47,172 bases of DNA from Oligoflexales bacterium (lineage in GTDB: Bacteria; Bdellovibrionota_B; Oligoflexia; Oligoflexales; JALZUQ01). The notes under the pieces are model-generated. The model was not told the origin of the DNA. It did no database searches and saw only the letters and a program-made list of their open reading frames with translations. The first letter of the stretch is position 1. Each line of letters begins with the position of its first letter. The DNA lies in NCBI GenBank assembly GCA_023301565.1, contig JALZUO010000018.1, forward strand, positions 1 through 47,172, written 5' to 3'. This document shows positions 8,167-15,900 of this stretch, one piece after another. The position numbers and the translations under genes were made by a program.

Positions 8167-8430
8167 ATGAGAAAAGGCTACAAGAAAGCAAAGATAAATA
8201 TCGAAATGACCGTCGGTGATTCCCTTAAAGTATTAAGGGAATTGCAAGAACTTACTCAGAAGGAACTCTCTGAGCTTACGGGAATTGCTCAAGCGACCAT
8301 CTCAGCCATAGAGAGAAACAGAGTCAGGCTAGGCGTTGAACGCGCAAAAGTGTTAGCTAGAGCGCTTTCTGTTCACCCAGCTGTTTTAGTTTTTCCCGGC
8401 TGGGATGTTTCAAATAGTGATGCAGCATAA
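8167..8430 (+). CDS. higA: HigA-type antitoxin, Xre family
   Basis: An 87-residue DNA-binding protein with a Cro/CI helix-turn-helix at about residues 18-72 (LRELQELTQKELSELTGI, then AQATISAIERNRVRLGVERA). It would neutralise the upstream HigB-like toxin and repress the shared operon, probably through the direct repeat at 7850-7876. Two bases separate it from the toxin stop codon, so translation is coupled. Confidence 0.85.
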   Translation: MRKGYKKAKINIEMTVGDSLKVLRELQELTQKELSELTGIAQATISAIERNRVRLGVERAKVLARALSVHPAVLVFPGWDVSNSDAA

Positions 8431-8444
8431 ATTAACGGTTCTAC

Positions 8445-8484
8445 CTAACAAGCAGCGAATGCACACTGTGAACTATTTTGTTAG
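8445..8484. repeat. Nested inverted repeat after higA
   Basis: Outer arms CTAACAA (8445-8451) and TTGTTAG (8478-8484) enclose a small inner hairpin (CACA-C-TGTG). It begins 14 bases after the antitoxin stop. The layout recalls an integron attC site, and the left arm ACCTAAC fits RYYYAAC, but the element is short and the right arm does not fit GTTRRRY. It may simply be a transcript-end structure, though no T-run follows. Confidence 0.35.
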
Positions 8485-8715
8485 TAAAAAGAGAGAGCTT
8501 TGTGCTTAAGCCGGTCACCTTCACGACTCCCAAAAGACTCTATCCCACCTCGATTTCAGCAATGTCGGCCCATAAAAAAAGCTTTAATTTCAACAACCTA
8601 AAAAACACCTAGCCTGACAAAAATGCCTATTCCAGTGTCACAACCTAGGGCGTTTAGACGTATCCTTTAAAAAGAACTTTTTCACGCTTTTATAGTGTTC
8701 TTTCGGGGGGAAAAT

Positions 8716-9180
8716 ATGCACGGCAGAAAACAAAAATGGATATATATTTACACACTTCTAGCGGTAGTCGTTTTTGGCAGCGCTGTTTCATGCGGGACCG
8801 AAGATAACGTACCAACAGAAACTGCAACGGATTCGACTGAAGGTCTTTTAGCAGAAAATTTGGTAAGTTCAGGCAGCTTTGAGGGTGATACTGGCCATAC
8901 CGTGGAAGGCTCTGCGGAGCTATTTTTCAATTCAGAAACGAACACCTATTCCCTCGTGCTAGATGAGTTTACATCTGATAATGGTCCACGCTTAAATGTA
9001 TATCTAGCAACTAATAGCAGCGCTTCGAGTTTTACGGATTTAGGCCCACTAACTTCCACAAACGGAACTTTACGCTATGATTTTCCTGCTTCGCAATTTA
9101 ACCCTGCCAGAGACAACGTTCTTATATGGTGCGTTCAATTCGGTATAAACTTTGGGACTGCTGCGCTAACTGCTAATTAA
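8716..9180 (+). CDS. DM13-domain lipoprotein
   Basis: A 154-residue exported protein with a hydrophobic signal ending SAVSC (Cys26, acceptable lipobox) and a DM13 domain filling residues about 52-153. Landmarks are GSFEGDTGHTVEGSAEL, the strand pair LVLDEFTSDNGPRLNVYLA, LGPLTSTNG, and VLIWCVQFGINFGTAALT with the near-invariant Cys. DM13 is a small beta domain proposed to handle electrons through that Cys; in bacteria it is usually lipid-anchored or secreted. Start is the ATG preceded by GGGGGG; an in-frame GTG at 8695 is less likely. The next gene is a bufferin-like precursor, so a link to metal or redox stress is possible. Confidence 0.75.
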   Translation: MHGRKQKWIYIYTLLAVVVFGSAVSCGTEDNVPTETATDSTEGLLAENLVSSGSFEGDTGHTVEGSAELFFNSETNTYSLVLDEFTSDNGPRLNVYLATNSSASSFTDLGPLTSTNGTLRYDFPASQFNPARDNVLIWCVQFGINFGTAALTAN

Positions 9181-9235
9181 ATCCAAACCTAATTCTTACA
9201 CAAAATCAGGCACCTATCAGATCTGGGAAATATCT

Positions 9236-9260
9236 ACCCATCTCTGGTGGGTTTTTTTTT
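9236..9260 (+). terminator. Rho-independent terminator after DM13 gene
   Basis: ACCCA (9236-9240) pairs with TGGGT (9248-9252) over a 7-base loop, followed by a run of nine Ts (9252-9260), 56 bases after the DM13 stop codon. It separates the DM13 gene from the bufferin-like gene, so the latter needs its own promoter. Confidence 0.7.
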
Positions 9261-9457
9261 ATCTAAGCTAATATTTTCATTTTAAAATTCCGATTGTGTC
9301 TTTGAACGCTTCGAGAGATGACTGCCAGCGATAAAGCCGCGTAGAACAAACTGTCCTACACTCCTATAGAGGTCTTTCTTTATTGTCACAGTCTAAAGCT
9401 CAAAGCGTATTCATAAGGGACAGGATGTCACCATTAAACACTCGGGGGAATAATTTA

Positions 9458-9700
9458 ATGCGTTTAACCAAAGGAACATTTTTAGGACTAGTTACAGCTC
9501 TATTTGTCATGGGCGTTTCTACCACCGCTTTTGCAAAAGAGAAATGCTACGGCATAGCTGCTGCAGGAGAAAATGATTGCAGCGCTCCCGGTCATGGTTG
9601 TGCCGGATACTCTACGGTAGATAACGACCCTTCAGAATGGAAATACGTGGCTGACGGAAGCTGCATTGCACAGGGCGGAACCCTAGCGCCTGGTAAATAA
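9458..9700 (+). CDS. Bufferin-like precursor peptide (DUF2282/BufA)
   Basis: An 80-residue protein with a standard Sec signal peptide (residues 1-26, ending TTAFA) and a compact core with four Cys (30, 41, 48, 69). The core pattern EKCYGIAxAGENDC...[11 protein letters not shown]...[10 protein letters not shown]...GGTLAPGK is that of DUF2282 proteins. These are now known as BufA/bufferin precursors, exported peptides whose Cys can be modified by a DUF692 (MNIO) enzyme with a DUF2063 partner and which buffer copper. Neither partner gene lies within the window, so either the modifying enzymes are elsewhere or this copy works unmodified. Start chosen at ATG 9458 with GGGGGA 8 bases upstream. An isolated transcription unit between two terminators. 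Confidence 0.85.
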   Translation: MRLTKGTFLGLVTALFVMGVSTTAFAKEKCYGIAAAGENDCSAPGHGCAGYSTVDNDPSEWKYVADGSCIAQGGTLAPGK

Positions 9701-9731
9701 CACTACTAAATAACTTGTGAAAACAAAGTTG

Positions 9732-9752
9732 AAGGCAGAACAAAAGCCTTTT
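9732..9752 (+). terminator. Hairpin between convergent genes
   Basis: AAGGC (9732-9736) and GCCTT (9746-9750) form a 5-base stem ending in TTTT on the plus strand, 31 bases after the bufferin stop and abutting the stop of the convergent Omp85-like gene. Weak but well placed terminator. Confidence 0.4.
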
Positions 9753-11097
9753 AAAAAAACTGCTGCACACCAAAAGAAAACTTTTGCGTATCCGTTCTCT
9801 TGAGCGGCTGCGCATAGTCAAACCGCAGCACAAACCTATAAAGCTTAGGCAATATAACCCGTAGTCCAGCTCCGGCGCTGGCTGCGGTCAATCCAAAGTA
9901 ATCTCGCTCCGACATGACGTTGTTGACCACGTCGATAAAAGCCGTAGGCTCTAAAACCACCCAGTCATGTGTATAAGCAAGGTAGCGAAGCTCTGTGTTG
10001 CTCAACCAGTAGTAACGCCCGGAAAACCTGTTGTCAGAAAACCCTCGAATACGGTCCAATCCGCCGAGGTAAAACAAGTATTGCTCTACACTTGTACTGG
10101 TACTTCCTGCTAAAAACCTTTGCGCAAAAGTTAGCTGCATCGGCAGTGGCTGAAAATAAAGAAGCCGAATATTGCCTTCTAAGAAATTTTCAACCGTTTT
10201 ATCCGCAACAAATCCGTAGCGAAAACCACCGTACAAAGAATACCCTTTCGAGCGATTGTCTTTGGTATCAATTTCGCCGTACTCTATCCCAATACCAGCA
10301 AAGTGTGTTTTAGTTATTGGAGGCAAAACAGATAGAACCCCAGCATCTTCCACTTCTTGACTTACTACGGCATCTGAAAAATCGTCTCCATTGTACTCGT
10401 AGCTGACTACGGCCTTCAGCTTCGTAGCAAACCTGCGGGATACCCCAAGGTAAAACTTGTTTCGTTTATGCAAAAACCCATTGTCCGGGACCGCCTCGTT
10501 AGCCTGGGGGTCGTATTTTGTTCTTATACGGTTTGTGAGCCAAAACTGTAGGTCCAACCCATAAGGGGTGTTGCCGATCCTGTTTTTTCGGATCCAAGCT
10601 ACGCCTGAGTTAGTGTTGGCTAACCGTTCATACTGCAATCCGACCTCAAGGTTGTGCCCAAGCACGTTTGGATCAAAAACGCCTACGGCCGTGTGAAGGA
10701 CGCCGCCACCCGAGGAAAACTTTAAAATAGGTATGGTGGTCCACCGCTCTTTTATCAAAACTTTTAAGCTAGTCCGGGCATTGTTGCCACTTAAGATAAA
10801 GCTTACATCAGCAAACAAACCTGTCCCTCTAAGGTTTTTGACAGCCTGGTTCAGCTTTTTTTTACTTACGCTATCACCTACACTAAACTCAAGTTCGTTC
10901 ATGATGGTCGATATCTTGGTTCGCTTCAACCCATCAACTTGAATATCTGCCATCGTGTACAGGCTTGAGGTAGGTGGCGCTGCCGCAAATGCATCTGATT
11001 CAAACTGTATCGACGATTCAAAAGACTCTGAAAGAGCCGCTGAATTAAAACCAGAAACGAAACTAAAAAACAAAAATATAAAAATATAAATACGCAT
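9751..11097 (-). CDS. Omp85-superfamily outer-membrane protein, one POTRA
   Basis: A 448-residue protein with a signal peptide (MRIYIFIFLFFSFVSGFNSA), one POTRA-like domain (YTMADIQVDGLKRTKISTIM...LFADVSF), and a C-terminal beta barrel. The barrel contains GGLDRIRGFSDNRFSGRYY, the RGF loop typical of BamA/TamA/FhaC relatives, and ends in Phe as outer-membrane proteins do. With one POTRA it is smaller than BamA (five) or TamA (three) and resembles short Omp85 proteins. Those may insert or export partners; the role here is unknown. The ATG at 11097 begins the signal peptide; a GTG at 11142 is in frame. It ends a run of four minus-strand genes encoding exported or hydrolytic proteins. Confidence 0.8.
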   Translation of the reverse strand: MRIYIFIFLFFSFVSGFNSAALSESFESSIQFESDAFAAAPPTSSLYTMADIQVDGLKRTKISTIMNELEFSVGDSVSKKKLNQAVKNLRGTGLFADVSFILSGNNARTSLKVLIKERWTTIPILKFSSGGGVLHTAVGVFDPNVLGHNLEVGLQYERLANTNSGVAWIRKNRIGNTPYGLDLQFWLTNRIRTKYDPQANEAVPDNGFLHKRNKFYLGVSRRFATKLKAVVSYEYNGDDFSDAVVSQEVEDAGVLSVLPPITKTHFAGIGIEYGEIDTKDNRSKGYSLYGGFRYGFVADKTVENFLEGNIRLLYFQPLPMQLTFAQRFLAGSTSTSVEQYLFYLGGLDRIRGFSDNRFSGRYYWLSNTELRYLAYTHDWVVLEPTAFIDVVNNVMSERDYFGLTAASAGAGLRVILPKLYRFVLRFDYAQPLKRTDTQKFSFGVQQFF

Positions 11098-11172
11098 GCA
11101 ATCATTGTAGCATTTTTCTCGCCGGCCGAGGCTCAATTGCACCCCTATTAAACCAGCTTAGTGGGCGCCCTT

Positions 11173-12282
11173 TCAGTCCAGGCATTCCCGGGAATGCAGG
11201 CCGCTATAAACAGCCTCATAAGCCTGTTTTGGTACAAGTGATCCAACGGATTTGTTGCCAGAATCAAATATCATTGTATGGTGTACAGCTGGCTTGTACT
11301 CTACAAATCTCCACCTCCCTTCCTCACCCAGCACATCACCTCGCAAGTCAAACAAAACTGGCTTTGCTGAAGAGCAGTCGAAGTCAAAAGCTGAGGTATC
11401 TATGGTAAAAACCTCTTGGGAGTGTGCAATGCGAAAATCTATGCGATTTTGGGCTGGCTGATAAACAATCTGCCACCTAGAAGCAAAATCATTACGAGCT
11501 GTACCAACACGCACCATATCCAAAACACTAAATGCTTGTTTGGTCGTATCTTCTACACCTGTGCCCTGCGGCAAGTCTTGGGCGCCAAAAGACGCGCGTA
11601 CAAACCTGCGTTCTGCTGACAGGTTTTGAGGGTCGGCCTCTATGCCGCCAAACTTTTGAAACCTCTGAACACTTGCCAGAGAAACCTTGTAAGGGGTGTT
11701 TGTAAGAGTTTGTACAGACTGGCGAGAAATAACCAGCTCTTTGTTTAGATATTCAAAACTAGCACACTGTTTTTGCAGATCACAAACCATGTAATGTACC
11801 GGTGCAAAAAAACGCAGAACCTGCACTTTTTTAGCCAGAGAAATAGCCTCTTCTGTCGTAGATGCCAAATCCAAAATGTATTGAATCCACTGTAGCTCGT
11901 TTAACTGAGGCAGTTTTTTTTCAGCTGGGTAGGAACTATTATCTAGCCACATAATCTCTACGACTAGGCCTTTTTCGTTCACGCCACCCAGGGGAAGATC
12001 CACGCCAAACTGCGTAAACCCAAAGCTTCCGTACTTAGATACCCACCTGGCGGGCTCGGTAAAATATCCGTCTATATCCAAAGCCGTCTTAGAAACCCCC
12101 CGCTGACTAACCAGCCCCACACCTTGGCCGGCACGCCAGTCATAACTTTTTCCAACCACAAGGTTCTGGTGTTCAGGCATTGAAAAAGTTGTACAAGCCA
12201 TTGAAGAGCGAACTTGCAGCAGTAAAAAAAAAGCAGCAGCAAGGTAAGCTGTTTTAGAGAAGTTTGAAAAATGAAAAAACAT
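11173..12282 (-). CDS. Choloylglycine-hydrolase-family amidase, periplasmic
   Basis: A 369-residue N-terminal-nucleophile hydrolase. The signal peptide ends SSMA and is followed directly by CTTF, so cleavage would expose the catalytic Cys (about residue 30), exactly as this family needs. Further landmarks are KSYDWRAGQGVG (the Asp-x-x family block), GGVNEKGLVVEIMWLD, and NTPY (conserved Asn-x-Pro). Members hydrolyse linear amides such as penicillin V, bile salts or N-acyl homoserine lactones; the substrate is not evident. Start: ATG 12282 with AAGGA upstream; TTG 12288 is also possible. Six to twelve bases downstream of the FAH-family gene, so probably the same operon. Confidence 0.85.
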   Translation of the reverse strand: MFFHFSNFSKTAYLAAAFFLLLQVRSSMACTTFSMPEHQNLVVGKSYDWRAGQGVGLVSQRGVSKTALDIDGYFTEPARWVSKYGSFGFTQFGVDLPLGGVNEKGLVVEIMWLDNSSYPAEKKLPQLNELQWIQYILDLASTTEEAISLAKKVQVLRFFAPVHYMVCDLQKQCASFEYLNKELVISRQSVQTLTNTPYKVSLASVQRFQKFGGIEADPQNLSAERRFVRASFGAQDLPQGTGVEDTTKQAFSVLDMVRVGTARNDFASRWQIVYQPAQNRIDFRIAHSQEVFTIDTSAFDFDCSSAKPVLFDLRGDVLGEEGRWRFVEYKPAVHHTMIFDSGNKSVGSLVPKQAYEAVYSGLHSRECLD

Positions 12283-12294
12283 AGGCAATGTTCC

Positions 12295-12915
12295 TTATAA
12301 AACCCCAGAAAAGCTCAAAGAACCTAGCCCCTCAAGCGTAAATTTTTGGCCAGGCCTACAAGGCCCTACGCCCGGTGGCGTGCCGGTAAAGATGTAGTCT
12401 CCTTCGAGTAGACCAAAACTTTTGTGCAAAAAATCAATCATAAAAGGCAGTGAGAACAGCATTTGACCTACCGAGCCTGCCTGAACATTTTTACCGTCGA
12501 GTGAAAGCTCAAAAGACCAAGTATCGGAGGCTGGCAGAGACGAAACATCGGTCCACGGTGAAACAATGGCCGCACCAGCAAAACTTTTTGCAAGAACCCA
12601 TGGCAGGCCAGCAGTCTTAAGCTCTGTTTGTTTTTGCCGATCCGTTAGGTCAAGCCCAAGTGCAGCATTTTGAATTTTTCCCATCCCAGGCTCAGACGTA
12701 CTAGATCCAACCTGCAAAACAATTTCTGCTTCATAATGCAGGCCGCTTTTTACCAAAGAGCCTGGATAGCTACCGCCCCACTCTAGGCTTCTGAGGCTTG
12801 AAGTTGATTTCATAAAAACAACAGGCTCGGAAGGAACAGGGTTTCCAAGCTCGCTTGCGTGCTTAGCGTAGGTTCTTCCAAGGCAGTATATGTTAGGTGG
12901 TTTTATACTCAACAC
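12295..12915 (-). CDS. Fumarylacetoacetate hydrolase-family protein
   Basis: A 206-residue protein with the FAH fold: IYCLGRTYAKHASELGN at the N-terminus, metal-binding ExE as HYEAEIVLQ, GLDLTDRQKQ, and the C-terminal GDYIFTGTPPGVGP loop. Small single-domain members (YcgM/FAHD1 type) act as acylpyruvate hydrolases or oxaloacetate decarboxylases in the cytoplasm. The start is a GTG after a purine-rich AAGAAAG stretch. It is followed closely by the amidase gene and preceded by the subtilase 46 bases upstream; the biochemical link between these is unclear. Confidence 0.85.
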   Translation of the reverse strand: MLSIKPPNIYCLGRTYAKHASELGNPVPSEPVVFMKSTSSLRSLEWGGSYPGSLVKSGLHYEAEIVLQVGSSTSEPGMGKIQNAALGLDLTDRQKQTELKTAGLPWVLAKSFAGAAIVSPWTDVSSLPASDTWSFELSLDGKNVQAGSVGQMLFSLPFMIDFLHKSFGLLEGDYIFTGTPPGVGPCRPGQKFTLEGLGSLSFSGVL

Positions 12916-12961
12916 TTTCTTTCTTTTACTGTTTTACCGTTAGCTTGTCTTCTTTAACTTT

Positions 12962-15900
12962 TTATTTTCTGTCTTTTAGAGAGGCTTGCACACGTACCGG
13001 AATCGAAACCAGCGGCTCTCCCAAAGCTGTCTTAAGGTCAATAGTACCGGCTAAGCCAAACTGCCCAGACTTAAACTCAGCAAGTTCCGAGAGTTTTTCT
13101 AACTCTAGTCCGTAATTAACCGTAAATGTTTTTTCGCTTATAGCGTTGACCTCTACGGTTCCTTCTTCGCGATCTTTTAAGTTTTGTGTTTCAGAAAAAA
13201 GGTAGGCCCCACCGAACTTATTAACTGTAAACCCGGCCACCTCAGCGTAGTAAACCCTTCTTGGATCCGGCTCAAACTGCACCGATTCAACATCGGTAGG
13301 CGTAGTGCTCTCGCCGACTAAGACGCAGTTCTCTAGTGTAGAATCGTCACAGCTATGCACGGACAGGTCCAAATCATTACCCGCACTGCCGCCAATAGAT
13401 ACCACAACGCTTTCAACATTTTCTTTATAAGACCTGGCCTTAGATTTGTCTGGCCTAGTGACAATCACTCGCTGTTTTTCTGCTATCTTTTCTTTGCTCT
13501 CCTGGTAAAGAGCAGAAAGAGTGTACGTTGATTTTTCAGCGTCAGGCGTAACATCTAACGATGCTTCTTCGACCTTCATATCAATCGTTCCATTTAACGC
13601 AGCCAGGTCGCCTTGGACTTCTTTTTTAGATGCATCAATCCTTGAATACTCTACAGAAAGCTTGTAGCTACTCTGCGCAAAAATAGGTCGTCCAAATATA
13701 TGCACATCCCAGGTCCCAGGAGTTGGGTTGCTGCGGATAATAGTAACGGTTCTGTTTGCACCGTCTAGGCCACCTTGAATATTGCAGCTGCGTGCAATTG
13801 CATCGTAGCGCATATCACCTGCAAACTCTGGTGGTTTTGCAGAGTTGTTGCCCTCTAAAACATTAAGCTGTACGCCGGAACACCCGGCGACGCGTCCATC
13901 TTTTAACTCAGCTTCGGGCAGTTCCAAAACAACTTTTAAAAGGCTAGTTCCTTTGGGTACTTCAACAAAATGCCTTTTCACCTGTAAAGAGCCAACAGAG
14001 CCACTAGTTTCAAAACCTTTGCTACCAGCTAATACCTTGTGTGGGATCTGCATAAAAACAGGCACAATAAAAGACGGTATTGCAGAAACTTTGCCGTCGA
14101 CAGTTCTATAGCCTTTGATCAAAGCCCCGTGCTCGCCAGCTTTTGCTGTAGCAAGTTTCTTGCGGTCAAGACAAACATTTAGAGCACTGTCACGCAGCAG
14201 CCCTGGCTTTGGGCCATCGTCTTCTGCATCCTTGCTGCCAAGACCTACCACCAACAGATTTTGCTCTGGGCTCTTTAGGCACGGCAGCTGCTGGCGCACA
14301 CCCACCTTAAGCCAATCAAGCTTTCGACCCTCCGAGCCGTAATACTGCTTTTTAAGTACAAACTCATCTTTGCTGGTCAGTAGCTGCGTCCGCAGATCAA
14401 AGTACTGCTCTTTACCCACATACCTAGCCGGCAAACGGCGAGCTATCTCAATAGAAAACAGGCTTCGGTCATCGTTTGGATCTATCCAAAGCCCACGACC
14501 GAACATGTTGCCAACGACATCTCCAACGGGACCCTCCAGCTTTTTGCCAAAGTACTCAAAACCGTTTCTGTAAGTTTGCTTAACCCTGACCTCGTAGTCT
14601 AGTTCGACTGGCTGGCTAGCTCCGTCAGCTTCATCATTTACAGCCGTTGGCAGCTCAACTGCTAGTCCAGACTGCTTTTTTAAAAGATCCCAAGCCCTGT
14701 CAAGCTGGAGCATTCCTGCACCTTGATCGGCCCAGGTGTACTCGCCTTTGCTAACTTTGCCCGTATCCGGATCAAAACTTGCTTGTGCAAACGGCTTTGC
14801 AGACTCCATTAGGACAAACCTAAGGGTTTGAGCATCTATAGGAAGAGGCTCTCTGTCATCTTGCATGTTGTAGCGCTTAGCTGCGTCTTTGAGCAAAGCA
14901 ATAGCACCTGTAGCTGCAGGGGCAGACATAGACGTCCCCCAGTATACTGCTAGCCCACCTTGCTGCGTATTCGCATGGTTTAGCTGAATAGCGCTAAGCT
15001 CAGTACCTGGAGCCGAAATATTTGGCTTAAACCCGCCGGCACCACTAGGTCCTCTACTGCTAAAATAAAGCATGAAATTTTCATCTGCTGTCTTTGGCCC
15101 CAGAGCGTTACCAAGGTTCTGGTACTGAGCCTGAACCATTGCAGCGTTTGCCGTTGCCCCTACGCTGAGAGCCAGCCTTGCTGTAGATGGGCTGCCAACT
15201 GTGTTCATTCCTGGCCCGGAGTTTCCTGCAGATATCACAAACATCACATCGTGCTGGGTGACCAACCGGTTGATCGTAATCTCACCGACCGAATACCCAT
15301 CGTTGAAAGGGTTAAGCCCACCGAGCGACATGTTGATGATCTCAGCTCCGTTCTCAGCTAGGTCCACAACCGCTGGCGTCGAAGAGCAGCCAAAGTTATT
15401 TGAGCATACGCGGTTCATCATCAGCTTTGCCGCTGGTGCTACCCCTCTTGCAAGAGTCGTATCTGCATCGTTAGAAATGGTTTTTCGCCCACCGACAATC
15501 CCTGCAACGTGCGAACCGTGGTTTCCAGGGTCATATCCAACCATGGCCACAGTAGTCGCTTCGAGCTCACCGCCGCTTTTTGTACGGATCTTAGCCTTTC
15601 CAAATTCAAGCCCAACCCGCTCCGAGCCAATTTTCATTGCCTCCTGGTTTGCGTTGTAATCACTAAGCTTAGGCGACTTGCGAAAATCAGGCTTACCATC
15701 CTCAGAGATAAAAGAAAGGTATGCGTAACTGTCATTGCCTTTTTGGATGTACAAAATAAAATAAAGGTCTTTTTGACTCCCATTTTGATTGAGATCAACA
15801 GGGTCTCTAGGACCACTCAGAAGATCCTCGGAAATCACTCCAAGCTGAGCCTGCACATCTAAAAGCCGCAAATCCTCGGCCTGCTCACTAGACAAAAGCA

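Noticed and set aside
8443-8487. Integron attC site after higA
   Set aside because: Only about 40 bases long and the right arm GTTAGTA does not fit GTTRRRY; no integrase in the window. Kept only as a hairpin with a low-interest note.
15201-15862. Long plus-strand ORFs inside the subtilase gene
   Set aside because: Antisense to conserved catalytic motifs, with no RBS or domain; typical antisense shadows.
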